Source: Rhopalosiphum padi
Taxonomy: Eukaryota > Arthropoda > Insecta > Hemiptera > Aphididae
Length of the DNA: 64,000 nt
Direction: 5' to 3'
Assembly (NCBI RefSeq): GCF_020882245.1
Contig: NC_083599.1
Location: forward strand, 8,060,001-8,124,000
The position numbers and the translations under genes were made by a program. The first letter of the stretch is position 1. Each line of letters begins with the position of its first letter. Of this stretch, positions 12,830 through 25,700 are shown one piece after another. A model generated the notes under the pieces. That model made no database searches. It was not told the origin of the DNA and saw only the letters and a program-made list of their open reading frames with translations.

Positions 12830-13480
12830 AGTGGCGGTACCAGATATTTTGGGGGGTCGATACCAGATGAATATTTTTTCTGTTGGAAAATTTATGTATG
12901 GTTATTCGATAATCGGTAAAAAAGGACAGGTCAAAAATGACAAGGTCAAAAACGTTAATTTTTGTTAAAAGTTATTAAAATAATTGCCGTCATAAGTAAA
13001 ATTATTTTTAAATATATATAGAAATTCGAAAGCACGTTGTTGAAATAAACTTAACATTTATATTAATTTTTACAATAAATTACGGTTTTGATTTAGTGAT
13101 GTTTATACCTATATTAAATACCTAAGTAATAATATGTAAGTTATATATTATGTTAATGCAATGATACCTATGTACTATTCGATAACTATAATTTATTGTT
13201 ATTATTATTTATACTTTAACTAATATTTGGAATTTTAAAGTAAAATGCAATTGTCGTTTTTTACCCTTGTCGTTTTTTGCCGTTTCGTTTTTTCGATACC
13301 TAATTTATTATTATCACACTGCAAATGTACTACAGTAAAACTTCACATTTCCTCCGTTTTCTACATTAATTTCATACTAATAATTTAAAATTTCTTTATT
13401 TACTTACATATTTTCAACATTAAGCTATTAGTAGGGGGGCAATCGAGGGGCAAAATCAAATGTTAGGGGGGCACTATATA
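12830..13480. mobile_element. Possible decayed DNA transposon
   Basis: A left CAGTGGCGGTACCAG...TTTTGGGGGG motif (about 12,830-12,860) and a right CCCCC-rich complement (GGGGGGCA runs at 13,434-13,472) look like opposed ends of a nonautonomous element. Inside, AAAATGACAAGGTCAAAAACG and an approximate inverted partner (about 13,255-13,300) add a second level of inversion. No perfect target duplication was found. Confidence 0.3.
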
Positions 13481-13484
13481 AATA

Positions 13485-14274
13485 ACAAAATCATGATTAT
13501 TAGAAAATCGTTTGGAAAAAAAACACTGAAAAACCAGTAGATTTAATAATATTTATTATATTAATTGTGCAAAATTTAGGTGAAAATTTAAAATACTTTG
13601 AAGGTTGTGAAATCCGTAAAAAAATGTTATTCCTGGTTCACAATGGAAATTCAATTTGTATGCCAATAGTTAATTCCTACTTAAATTTTATCTTATTCTA
13701 ATAAACAATATTTTTTTTCATAGGTACCTAGTTTTTAAATTAATAATTTATAATCTAATCGAATTGCGTTACTTATAAATTGAATATTTTATTTTCAATA
13801 TAATACAAAATAGGTAGCTTAGTTATAAATTATAATCATTAGTTTCTAATATTTTACATGGTTACCTGTATGGCATATTTCAATAATATTATAGTATTAA
13901 AAGCCAATACATTTAGATTTTTTTTTTTTTTTAAGCTTCGACAACTGAGGTCATTAGCTGTAGGTTGTGGTACTGTAGGGTTTGGAACTGTGGGGTTATG
14001 GAACACGTGTGTGTTTGTTTTGGCAGAATTTCGAATGGGGCACCCGTAGGTTTCTGCCATGCCCCGGGGGTGAGGATGGCGGACATTTAGATTTATAAGA
14101 TATTAGTATTAATTAATTGTTATAAGTTATTTTTTATTCTGTTAAAAATTGATATTTATAAAACTACATAATATTAATTTGGTTACATGTTACATCTCAA
14201 TAAATATATTTATTATACATTATATTGTTTAAACTTTACTTCAATAGGTATCACAAAGTTATAAATGTTCATTG
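13485..14274. other. No gene seen
   Basis: A+T-rich DNA. A 63-codon frame at 13,858-14,049 and its antisense partner have no recognisable domain. Confidence 0.5.
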
Positions 14275-15060
14275 TTATTTATTTCTTGGACGAAGATTCT
14301 ATCGAATCTGTGCCTTAAATATAACATAATAGAAAAACTAAAGCGTGTTCATGGGCTAATTTCAAAGAGACTGACGGAAAAAAAAATCATATCCAAATAA
14401 GTTGGAATATAATCGGTTACCAGCGAGGATATTAGGACGAAAATATGGTAAGATTTAAATATTTGTTAATAGGTAGATAACAAACCTATACATACATAAA
14501 TTCATATATTTAATACTGTTTTATTTCATAACAATATAGTTTACAATAAATATTGTTTTTAGGAAGCCTAGAAAAAGTTCATGCTAAAGCAAAAAAGAAT
14601 ACTTTTATTCTTTTAGATTTATATGTAAACAATGACCATATGATTATTGATTAAAAAAGTCACAAAAAAAAAGGAAACAAATAGAAAGTCCTCCAGCTTT
14701 AAAATCTATTAAGATGTATTGTTTATATTTAATTTTCTTAGCTTTTCAAGACCATATAATAACAAATATATATAAAATGCATTTAATATATTATACTTTC
14801 TATATAATTTTGCAAAAAAATCTGCTCCTAAAATAGTTTTAAAAAGAAAGAAAAGTTCTTATTCAATAATACAGTACAATTAATTAATAGTTAATTTGTT
14901 ATAATTGATACTTTAAATACATTTTACTGTATTAATTATATGTAGTTTAAATAAAATGTTTAATATTATTTATTTAAAATATAATAGACAAAAGAAAAAT
15001 GAATAATGATGAATTTACTGAAGAAGATGAAGATAATATAGATATGTATGATTGATAAAG
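14275..15060 (+). pseudogene. Possible DUF4806-type N-terminal module fragment
   Basis: A frame near 14,278-14,320 reads FLDEDSIESVP, close to the start of the DUF4806-like genes at 34.65 kb (DDSVEAVP) and 62.78 kb (ENSVEAVP). Further on, after stops, comes ARILGRKY with a GT donor near 14,450. After an AG acceptor near 14,562 comes SLEKVHAKAKKNTF. This matches the order R-I-L, then S-L..A..K-A-K-K in that family. A short acidic stretch (about 14,998-15,055) could be its tail. Several stops show it is dead. The assignment rests on short motifs. Confidence 0.4.
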
Positions 15061-16769
15061 ATGCAGAATACCACTTGGCACTTACCTTGAGTTTTAAATA
15101 AAATAGATTAAAATATTTAAGTAACTGTTCATATTAGTATCATTAATAATTATGGGTATGATCTAGCTATTATTAAGTTTAATATTAGTATGATACATAA
15201 TTTGCTTTTATTAAATATTTCCATAACTCAATTTTGATTATTCAAAATGTCCAATAATGATTGAAAATTATAACAATAACCCAAACATTTTAAATTCTCC
15301 TTTTGGGAAATTTGTGATTGAGTAGTGATCGCGGACGTTTCACCCCTGCCGTTTCGTCACCGTCAAAAAACCAGTCTACGGACGTTTCGTCTCCGGCAAT
15401 TATTAAGATGGGACGTTTTGTCCCGGAGAGTTATTAGCCATAAGACATTTAGTCCCCGGCATATTTGTATTAAAGGTCTTTCGCGGTTCTCAGGTTTTTT
15501 TTAAATATTATTATTTATTAATTTCTTCAAGGTTCATTATTTTACTAACAATTAATGGATTTCTTTTTAATGAATAATTCTGTAATGTCTAATATAGTAT
15601 AATATAGGCTATAGGCAAGTAATAAAGATTTTACGTGCACTATACAGCCAAACTGGTTTGTGAGCTGAAATTCTAAACTTATACTAACACATTAAATGAT
15701 AATGATGGGGTTTTCAAATAGATATAAAATATTTAGTATATCAAAAGTCATTAAGATAAACCTATTCGATAAAAATATGTTTTTATACTTACTATTTCCA
15801 CAATTATACACACTGACTGTTCAAAGTTGTATTTTGTTCGTGTGCAGAAAGTATATAATATAATACATATATGTATAATATATCTGTTACTATTTTTCAA
15901 AGTAGATAATAATTTTAATCTCGTGTGATAATCAGGTTAAAATACTAATTTATTTCAAAACAATTTTGTTTTGGTGCCTATCTTATTAGCAACAGATACT
16001 GAACTTTATTTACTCAACTTTATTTTCAGGTATACATGTTCAATAAATTGGAAAATTCTTATCATTTAATTTTGATATCAAATTGTCATAAAGATTAACC
16101 ATAAACGTTTACTTTAAGATTTAAGATACATTGTTTAATTTTATTATGCATGATAAAATGCGATAAATACCTTCCTATTACATTATGTTTCTATTCCAAT
16201 TTAAAATAGCATAAGTAATTAATTTAAACAATTTGTACCTACGTTAAATTAATTAATAATTAAATAAAAATAACTTTATTAAGGATTAAATATGTTTTTA
16301 ATTATTAATAAATTCCAATATATCTATTAAATGTAACGAAATAAACACATACTTATATTTACGTTTATTTTTTTTTTGCTATATATTGAAAGTTTTAATT
16401 GATACACTAATTAAAGTGAAAATTATAATAGCGTTTAAATATCATCTTAATAAATAGGGGTGAACATTTCAAACTTAAACAATCCTAGAACCATTATTTT
16501 CACAATGCATGGTATAATAAAAAATTTTACTTAACGTTTGTTTTCTGTATAATAGATTTTTGATAGGTACATAAAAAAATGTGTATAACACATATATTTT
16601 TAATTTTCAAATTTTATTTTTTAATCCATTAAAATAAACTACCTAGATACGAGTAAGTACTCATATGTAACTAGAATTTAATGTTATCTAGATTAAAATA
16701 AATATAAATGAGTTGACAATTATCTAGATATTTTCAAACACTGCTAACCGACAGGCGTTTCAACTGCTA
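15060..16769. other. AT-rich DNA with a GACGTTTCGTC repeat cluster
   Basis: No gene. At 15,325-15,470 the motif GGACGTTTCGTCCCCGG recurs about five times in degenerate form (see findings). The rest is simple A+T-rich sequence. Confidence 0.5.
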
Positions 16770-17153
16770 ACACTAATTTTTTTTTATTAATATTCTAAAA
16801 TCTATATACTTAAATTATTAAATTATTTATTTATTTGTAGGTAGCATCTATTACACTAATTTATTTATATTAATATTCTAATATCCAATGCATTTTTTTT
16901 ATATAAAAATTAAAAATTGTAAAATATTTTCTTAAAAACTTAATAAAATATATTTTTTTATAAATAATAATTTTTTTTTACACCTATACAAATTTCTAAT
17001 TTTTATAAAATGGTCACGGGCCGGTTGGAACATCTTTGCGGGCCGGATCCGACCCGCGGGTTGAGCACGCCTGGTATAAGACATTAACACACATTGGTCA
17101 GTCGATGTGTAGAGCGTCCTAAGTATTTTGGTGACCGAGGCGCGCATATTATA
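16770..17153. repeat. Direct duplicate (copy 1) carrying a hAT right end
   Basis: This block is nearly identical to 18,673-19,056, a constant offset of 1,903 bp. It includes the hAT right terminus (CCGACCCGCGGGTTGAGCACGCC at about 17,049-17,072) and the same downstream flank (ATTAACACACATTGGTCAG...). Because the flank is shared as well, it is a segmental duplication and not a second insertion. A frame of 71 codons occurs in both copies but is not credible as a gene. Confidence 0.85.
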
Positions 17154-18051
17154 AATATTTAAACTAATACATTTGTAATGAAATTATTTTGATTTTGAGC
17201 GAAGTGCGATGATTGTATTGATTTTATAATGATGTGTGTTTGTGTATGTATTGTAAATACACTTCATACATGATGGGTAGTCGAAAAAATACCAAAATTT
17301 TTAATTTTGAGGATGGTTTGAGTATTCTGATAGAAAATTGAATCTAGTTTGTATTTTGGAGGTCAAATTCCTAGGATTTTTCAAAAAAAACAGGAAAAAC
17401 GATTTGGGAGGGGGATTCAAAAACAAATAATTGTAGTTACTTGAAAGTTTCATTAAATATTTATGTAAGCATTTCTTACAAATAATATAATTAACTAAAT
17501 ATTTTAAATGTTTTTGAGTTTTTTTTTATAGATATTTCCATTTATCAATTGTTTATAGATTTTCCAAAAAATGTCAATAAAATATTGGACCGGTGTGCGC
17601 CAAAATATTGTATTGGTTTAAATCGGCGTTCGTTTTTCTATATTATATTTGCAATTATTATATAGGTTTAGGTTGTAGCTTGCCAGCCGTGCACCGACAA
17701 ACTGAATTTTATATTATTATTTTAATCATATATATTATATACTGTTGGTTATGCCGAACTGGCAATTATAATTATTATATTTTACGTGTTGGGCAAAAGG
17801 GGCCGTAATTATTATTAATTTTATTATATTATATACATTTATTTTGACTATAACTACTGAGTTACCATTTTATTTAGTTACTCATCAGTTTTAGTAGTCT
17901 AAGTTCACACACACAAATATAAACACATGATACATACTACAAACACATACCGCCCACACACTAGCACTCGCAGGTTTTTCTCGGCAAACCTGTCCACTTC
18001 CTGTTGAATGCTATTTACAAATATACACATTACAGTATAAGTGTATAAGAC
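17154..18051. other. No gene seen
   Basis: A+T-rich DNA between the duplicate block and the hAT element. The 71-codon frame at 17,593-17,808 has no recognisable domain. Confidence 0.5.
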
Positions 18052-18978
18052 TCAGGCGTGCCCAACCTTTTTCAACTTGCGAGCCACATTCAAAATTTAT
18101 ATTTATACTGCGGGCCGTATATGCTTCACGGGTTTTTTTTATGTTCATTTCGATAAAATATAGACTAGTCATAGGTATATCTATTGTACATTTTATCGGA
18201 TATATTATATCCGATATAATATTATCTTTGTTCACTTATCGAATTTATGACTCAAATCGTATGTATTTAAAGTTCTCAATATTTCCACGCTGTAGTTGTT
18301 AGTTTATTTTCGTCATTAGAAATTGTAGGTTCACATTAAGATGTCTCAAAATAAAAAGCGCAAAATTGATACCGAATGCCGTGTTTTTAATGATAATTGG
18401 AGTCTAAGTTATTTTTTATCGAGTATCGAAATAAAGCTATGTGTTTGATATGCTACGAAACTGTGGCGGTATTTAAAAAATTTAATATTAAAAGACATTA
18501 AGAAAGTAAACATCAAAACAATTACGTCAATTGTGAAGGTAAATATTTATCATATTTTTTTATTTTTCTGAAGAGGGTATTTAGGTATTTCGCTAACTAA
18601 GTGTAGAAATAAATGCTTAAATTTATATTTTTAGGGAATCTTAGATCTTCTTTGTTAACAAGCCCAAATTTCACACTAATTTTTTTTTTATTAATATTCT
18701 AAAATCTATATACTTAAATTATTAAATTATTTATTTATTTGTAGGTAGCATCTATTACACTAATTTATTTATATTAATATTCTAAAATCTAATGCATTTT
18801 TTTTATATAAAAATTAAAAATTGTAAAATATTTTCTTAAAAACTTAATAAAATACATTTTTTTATAAATAATAATTTTTTTTTACACCTATACAAATTTC
18901 TAATTTTTATAAAATGGTCACGGGCCGGTTGGAACATCTTTGCGGGCCGGATCCGACCCGCGGGTTGAGCACGCCTGG
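18052..18978 (+). mobile_element. hAT remnant with 8-bp target duplication
   Basis: The left end TCAGGCGTGCCCAACC and the right end (inverse complement CCAGGCGTGCTCAACCC) form terminal inverted repeats. TATAAGAC flanks both sides (18,044-18,051 and 18,979-18,986), an 8-bp duplication typical of hAT. The element is only 0.93 kb and keeps just the start of a transposase (18,341-18,540), so it is an internal-deletion derivative. Confidence 0.8.
18341..18540 (+). pseudogene. hAT transposase N-terminus (BED-like zinc finger), broken
   Basis: ATG at 18,341 begins MSQNKKRKIDTECRVFND, a start typical of the GTF2IRD2/ZBED-like hAT proteins. After a one-base frame change near 18,435 the sequence gives a CLIC...H.....H zinc-finger pattern, with a stop (TAA) just after the first His. 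The catalytic RNase-H-like domain and the dimerisation domain are absent. The protein would bind element ends in an intact transposon. Confidence 0.65.
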
Positions 18979-19056
18979 TATAAGACATTAACACACATTG
19001 GTCAGTCGATGTGTAGAGCGTCCTAAGTATTTTGGTGACCGAGGCGCGCATATTAT
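18673..19056. repeat. Direct duplicate (copy 2), overlapping the hAT right end
   Basis: Partner of 16,770-17,153. The block starts inside the hAT element and ends about 75 bp beyond its right target duplication. A shorter internal repeat (ACACTAATTT...ATTAATATTCTAA) occurs twice within it. Confidence 0.85.
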
Positions 19057-21072
19057 ATCATATAAAATCATTATCATATTATAAGTAATATGATACCGGC
19101 CTGTACACTTCATTTTAGACTATTAATGATTCACTTTAGACTATTAATGATAAAATATCTTGTTCTTTAAAATGGTTAAACTATTATGTTGAAAATCAAA
19201 CATAGGTAAACAGTTACAAAAAAGTAGTGGACAGTTAACCCAATGGCAATGAATACAATACTGCTTTTAATTAAGTAGGTACATACAATTAAATGGACGT
19301 TGAAATAATGTATTATGTATATTGATTGAACATAGAATCAATATTACACCACTATAAAATTGTAAATATAATCAACAGGCCTAGGCTAAAATCACGATTA
19401 CATCGAGTTGTCTTTCTATATAAAGACCAAGAGGACCAATCAAATGACTAAAAACTACATTTAAATATATAGTGCCTATCACTATACTAATATTTAAAAA
19501 TCTGTATAATTCTTGTTTAAATCGTTTAATTGTTGAAAACGATACTTCTATATTGTATTACATTGCCTATCTATAAACTTATAAACTAGTTATATTGTAA
19601 AAATACTAAGAGTATTAAATAAACAATAAAAAAAAAAAATATCTTTTAAAGAAATGTTTTAAGTCCATTTTGAAATAATAATATTAAAATTACAATAAAT
19701 TTCATAAAATGATCAAATGATTTACATTATTAAGATGAGCTATAAATACAGCTATTAATTTTCTATAAAATACAAAATTCTTTAAACAAAAATTTATTTT
19801 GGCTTATTAACTAATATTAAAATTACACTAAATTTGATAAAATTATAAAATTATTTACATTATTAAATTAACTGTATATAGCTTATATTAATTTTCAAAA
19901 AATACAAAACTTTCAGGATCTGAAACAGAATAAAATATAATTATAATAATATACAAACAAATATTCATAATCTTATACAAAATTCTATGAAATATTTAAT
20001 GTAAGTAAAATAAGCAAACATGTTAAGTATTTTAATTCAATATTTGTCCGGCCTGCATACATTTTTATTTTTCATAAGCATATGCAGTGACAAGGGTAAG
20101 TAAAGATTTATTTAGCAATGAATGCACGGAAAAAGTGTATGGTGCATTTTATAGTTACATTATATTTGAAGATATGATTCACATATTAGGAAAGATTTAT
20201 CAAAAATATAATACAAAAGTAATTTATTATTGTTTAAATCTTGATATTTAAATTTTTTTGATTATTGGCGAGTAACTAATTTTTTTAATATAATTCTAAA
20301 ATAAAGATTGCTTTTAACGGTTTATTTGTTTACTTGGTCATGCAGTTTTTCCCATGTAAATGTTTCATAACTGGAAAAGGCAATTTTATTTAACTTAATG
20401 ATGTTTTATAATCAAAAATATCATTAACCAATTTCTTTACATTATACTTAGGTTGTCTAAAGTTGATGTCTATGACCAAATTTTAAATTTTAACCAAAAT
20501 AAAATGGTTTTAAATTTATTAAAGAATCAGTGTACAGTATTTGGAATAAGAACATATTTTTTATTATTCTAAGTGAACATGAAATGTATATTTTAAGGTT
20601 CTCAATGCATAAATGTGTAGTATTATTTGTATTTTTTGAAATCTTCTAAAATTCATTAAATTTTTTTTTTTAACAATTTCTAGCATTCACAGTTTTAAAT
20701 CTTTGTTTGAAGAGTAAAAATTGGTATTATATACCTATAGTTATACAAACTTAACTTGATTATTAGTTTTAATATGTGGAATGCCTCGTAGTTTTTGTAG
20801 CACACAATAGATATAGCTACATTAGCATCGCGATTTCATAACAATGTTAAAAGTAAAGTTAATAATCATGCATAAAAATGGAAGTATTCTTTTGATAGGT
20901 ACTTGTCTGAATTATAGAGCCGTATAATAGATACCTATTAAATGTGTTTATCAGGACAATGTCATAGTGATTGACTAAGGCAATAAGATTAAATTATGTA
21001 TAGATAATTAAATAAGTTCATACAAAACAATTATATATACAAATTTAAGTAATTATATGGATCCAGATTTAC
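19057..21072. other. No gene seen
   Basis: Two kilobases of very A+T-rich DNA. I found no domain, no RNA gene and no clear inverted-repeat pair. Confidence 0.5.
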
Positions 21073-21210
21073 CTTAGGTTTATTCCGTTTTGCACCATTA
21101 GGTGACGTATAAAATAGACGTAATCGAAAGTATTCCATTACAATGTTAAACCACCTTTCATAGATCTCTTTAGCGTTAATCAAATTTACTTTCCCATTGC
21201 ATTCTTCCAT
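21073..21210 (-). CDS. Possible orphan first coding exon, unknown product
   Basis: On the minus strand ATG at 21,210 opens a frame of exactly 46 codons ending at an AAG/GTAAAT donor (21,073/21,072). The peptide begins MEECNGKVNLINAKEIYERW and is moderately charged, unlike the A+T-rich noise around it. The frame before the ATG also holds a readable stretch (STRRLIPDPIVGAIEIDG), so the true start could lie further upstream behind a stop. I do not recognise the protein and found no partner exon. Confidence 0.2.
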
Positions 21211-21780
21211 ATTTTAATTTATGAACGTTAGTTTTCCATCTATTTCAATTGCTCCAACAATTGGATCGGGTATGAGTCTGCGAGTCGAACCGTATTTATA
21301 TTATATTATAATATTACCTATGTATATATTGGAGGTATTCTAGGTTTCACTGTATTAATAAATGTATAAAATGATGATAATAATTTTATAATTCAAAACT
21401 AAAATAGTAAAATACTAAAATGTATATTTTAATTTCTAATTAATACGTATATATTGTGAATATTTTATAAAATGTATAGTCTAAATTGTATAAAATTATT
21501 TTAACTTCGCTAAATAATTATTTTTATTTTTAATTAGCAAAAATAGTGCTTTTAACAAAAAACAACAATGTAAGTACATATTAAACATTTATCAAATGAT
21601 TTGAACGATACTACAATTTTTAAGTAAATATTATATATATTCACTTTTCTTCTTTTCACTGGTATTTAAAACATGTGTCCAAATATTACCAAAAGTAATT
21701 ACATTTATATTAATTAGATTATACATTCTATTTTTGAAATATACAATTATTATTATCATTTTATTAATATATATTGTATA

Positions 21781-22355
21781 TTATGTAGGTCTATATATTT
21801 TAAAATAAATACACAAGGGGGGGGAAGCATAAACAGTGTCCGGTGGAATCGATGTGCAAATATTATAAACAGTATCCGGCGGAATCAATAATTCCCCCAA
21901 ATCTATTGTTAAAAAATGAACAATTAAAAAACTGATGCATACGACTGTGAAAGCTACTAAACATAAAAGGGAAACAATAAGTTTTTGAAACATATATTTA
22001 AACCATATTAAAGAAAAAAAAAACTAAAAATTAGTATAAAACAATTTTTACAATTAGTCAAATTTCCATCAATAATTTCAAAAAGTTTAGTTAACATGCA
22101 AATTAACCATAAATTGCGTAAGCAACGGACAGTAAGCAAGTGAAGAAAAATAATTATCTTTATCTCTTTATTACAAATCGTCTTCGATATATAAAATATA
22201 AATGCTAAAAATAAAATTATCTCCAAAATCACAGGTAAAAAATTAATTTTGTGTACAAACGTGTTAGGTACGGCCGTAAAGTTAATACTTGTTGCTACTG
22301 GTAAATTAAAAACTAATATCGCACTAGAGATAGCAAATTTTATTGAAAATGTCAA
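21781..22355 (-). pseudogene. Hydrophobic frames, possible membrane-protein remnant
   Basis: Two consecutive minus-strand frames (22,355-22,008 and 21,993-21,781) encode hydrophobic segments long enough to span a membrane (residues 1-25 and 38-58 of the first, 5-28 of the second). They might be a decayed receptor such as an insect chemoreceptor, but no family motif is visible. Hydrophobic reading of A+T-rich DNA is an equally good explanation. Confidence 0.2.
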
Positions 22356-22359
22356 TACC

Positions 22360-23537
22360 TATGTTTGATTTTGTAAATAGCAAAAATTTGTTTGTTTGAT
22401 GTTACTTTATTTAAATACGTATTTTATTATGTTTAAAAAAGAGGAAAATTTATTTTGAGTTGAAACATTTTGAAAACTATCAGTTTTTATTTATTTATTT
22501 TATATTTTTTTAAATATCATCTGCCATCTGTTATTACAAAATTACATGTTATAGCCTTATAGGACATAGGTTGTTTTAAATAAATTACAATCTACAAAAC
22601 TAAATAACTATTATTTGTTTACAATTTCTGATCATCATACTATAATTTACTTGTATAGGTGCTTTATATGAATAAATTCAAATATCAATTATAAATAAAC
22701 AATAAATATTATAGTATCCGAATTAGCCACAGCACAAATGTGCTTGGTGCGTGATGAAATAAAATATATAAAAGTTACAACATTGTAATTTGTATTATGA
22801 TTGTCGTGATCGTTAGTCGACCGATTGCAACCAAAAATAAAACATAATTAATATTGTATTTATTATCGAGTATAAATTATTATTATATCGTTACCCGTAT
22901 CGCTACATAATGGCAGTCAATTGAACTCAACTCTCGTGCAACATATTATTATTTTCTATAACAGTGAGCATTGCTACTGAGCAATCTATAATTATAATAA
23001 ATAATTATTAATTAATGATATCACACAACATGCTAGTCCGTTTTTAATGAGATCTACTAACTACCTACACGTATTTCATCGTTGGTCGATGCGCTTCTCA
23101 CACCACTTTCGCCCGTTTGGTCACGATCGTAAAACTTTCGGTCGGCAAAGATCTGCTCGCATACGTAATCGTCAGACGGTAAAGAGTGGAAGAAATTTGG
23201 CCTCCGTACTATTGACGGCGGCAGATAAGATGGATGTGCGGCTCGTTTACCTCCACTCGCGAAACGGAGTACTAATATTATTGTCTGTATGATATAAAAT
23301 ATATACATATATATCGCTGTGCTATCAGCAGTCGACCACCGCCGGCGAATACCGGGAAACATATTCCTAAAATAGTTATTACAATATTATTACTGAGCTA
23401 TGATACTATGACAGTATAATTGTATCTATTATATTACTGATTCTGATTTCTGTGATTGTCGTAGTGTCGTGCACCTAACCTCGCGTATGAAATAATTTGT
23501 TTACTTAGTGTAGAATTAAATACAGCTGTGATTTAAT
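22360..23537. other. Non-coding, with a GC-richer patch
   Basis: A GC/CpG-richer patch at about 23,050-23,360 produces open frames on both strands without a known domain. It could be a promoter-type island or transposon-borne DNA. Confidence 0.4.
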
Positions 23538-23976
23538 ACTCGAAAGGACGTCTCACCCACATGTGTTGTCTCCGTCTTACACACGTACGACATGGTAAAT
23601 TTTCGTTCACCAGTTTCAATAGTGTGCTTTTAGTTTTAATATTAGATTGAATTGATCTATTATCAAACTTTTAGGCAAGAACATTATCTGTGTTCTCTCG
23701 TTGGGTTTTACGATATTTTAATTTTTAGGTGAGTTATTAGTATGCAATTATTAAGTATTTTAAAATGCGCATAATTCACTTAATAATTAAAATATCGTAA
23801 AAAACCAACGAGAAAACACAGATAATGTTCTTGACTAAAAGTTTGATAATAGGTCAATTCACTTTAATATTAAGATTAAAAGTACTCTATTGAAACTGAC
23901 GAACCAAAATTTACCATATCGTACCTGTGTAAGACGAAGACAATACATGCGGGTGACTGGTGAGACGTCCTCTTAA
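23538..23976. mobile_element. Palindromic MITE, TTAA family
   Basis: The two halves are long inverted repeats of about 200 bp. The left half has AGGACGTCTCACCCACATG, TGTTGTCTCCGTCTTACAC, then CAAGAACATTATCTGTGTTC. The right half has the reverse complement of each in opposite order and ends GAGACGTCCTCTTAA. The intact TTAA is on the right (23,973-23,976), while the left copy is degraded. It shares its ends with the element at 11.0-12.5 kb and the half copy at 49.6 kb. Confidence 0.85.
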
Positions 23977-24936
23977 ATAAACACGTATAATAATACATTA
24001 TGGAAAGAAAACCAAAGGGCCGAGCTGAAAAGTTCGTTTAAAAAAACTGATAAATTTGCAGGCTATTGCCAATGAGCTAAAACAAAAAATTTATCATTGG
24101 ATCGGTCACTACATGCACATCTAACAAAATATTCGTTGGTAAGTATAAAGAATTGAGTATACTATACCTACTTCTATTACATCATGTATTTTAATAATAA
24201 ATTGCAGATTAAAATAAAATCTAATAATCTATAAAATAATATGTTTAACAGGATTATAGTCGCTTATTACTAATTTTTTGAGTCTATAATAAGTTATTAG
24301 ACTCAAAATCGTCTGGAACGTATCAAAATACATTAAAAAAAATCTGTTATAAAACTCAACACTTCGGTTATAAGACTCAAATTTCGTAAAACAAATATTA
24401 TAAAATAAACTTTTTTGGTTTTAATTTAGAAATAAATTGGTATTGAAAAATTAAATAATATTCGTGTTGATTTTATCTAGTTTCTGTCGGTACCTATATA
24501 ACATATAATAATTTTTATCGCAGATAAAAGTTCATATTTATCACAACGATTATCGTTATTATATTTTCGGAATATTAGAACAAAATAAAAAACAAACTAA
24601 AATATCAAATTTTTTTCAATAACAATTTTTCAAGATAAATAATCAATACATTATACATACATCCTTTATAATTTTTTATTAATGTATAATTTTTATAATA
24701 TTTTTATATGTAATATTTACCTATTATAATTTTAGTTTTTTTTATCAGAATTATTAAATTTATTCAATAATAAGTGTGTAATATGTTAATGTTAAAGTAT
24801 TAAAATTAAAGCAAAATTTGTAGTAAAATAAAATTTATAAATATGTAATTAAATTTTTTTTTCCACTTCACCTATAAGATTCATTCGGTTATAACTCACT
24901 TTGTGCTGGTCCCAAAGTGAGTCTTATAAGCGGCGT
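23977..24936. other. No gene seen
   Basis: A+T-rich DNA. Short GAGTCTAATA-type repeats around 24,260-24,400 do not form a clear element. Confidence 0.5.
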
Positions 24937-25700
24937 CAAAAAAATTACATGTATTCTTAAATTAAGGTATGGGAATATTAATAAACTGGGCACAGTATTG
25001 CATTACGTCAATCAGGAATATGGAATTAAAATTGATGTAGTCAATACAGCCTATCTCTATTTTGGAATGTGGAAAACATCATTTTTATGGAATACTGAAG
25101 ATATGGAATTAAACAGTATAAATTATATTCACAAAGGAAGCCCAAAGTCATGGTAACTTGTATATGCTTTATCCTAAGTGATTTTTATTATAGGCATTTT
25201 ATTTTTTTAAGGTATGCAACACCACCAGCATATGGACGGCGGTTTGAATGAGTAGCTAATGGCTTTTTTTCTGCATACTTTTCGATGTGTGCAGCATATC
25301 TTAGACATAAAATGTGTATTATATCTCCACAATCATTAGCTAGTCACAATGTTTCATTTGACAAGGTAAAAGATTGTAAATAGAAAATGTTGTTAAAATA
25401 TTCTAATTTTTTCTTTATAATTTTTTTAGATAACACAAGAGAAAGGAGAGTTAATAATAACTTTTTCATTTGGGTATCATGCTGGTTTCAACCATAGTTT
25501 TAATATGGCTGAATCCACAAACTTTGCATCGCCCCGTTGAGTAGAGTATGGGAAAAGGGCTACACTGTGTCATTGTTGTAAGGACACTGTGAAAATTAAC
25601 ATGGAAACATGGAAATTTGTAAGGAGATTACAACCGGAAAAATACGAAGACTGGCTCAACGGTAAAAATATTGGTTGCCATTCAGAAGACTGTTCTCGTA
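24937..25700 (+). pseudogene. KDM4/JMJD2 histone demethylase, broken copy 2
   Basis: Three exon-like blocks match the JmjC core. Block C (24,967-25,152) gives NINKLGTVLHYV, LYFGMWKTSF and WNTED. Block D (25,212-25,365) gives GRRFE, then, after a frame change, VANGFF...YLRHKM...FDK. Block E (25,440-25,698) gives GYHAGFNHSFNMAESTNFAS and CHCCKD. The first iron ligand is lost (HTED has become NTED), and TGA follows ASPR in block E. Introns keep GT/AG borders at the same places as copy 1. The JmjN domain and the first JmjC exons are missing. The left breakpoint relative to copy 1 is near 24,937. Confidence 0.85.

Noticed and set aside
16932..17147. 71-codon frame repeated at 18,836-19,051
   Set aside because: It is part of the duplicated hAT end and flank, so its repetition reflects the DNA duplication and not conservation of a protein.
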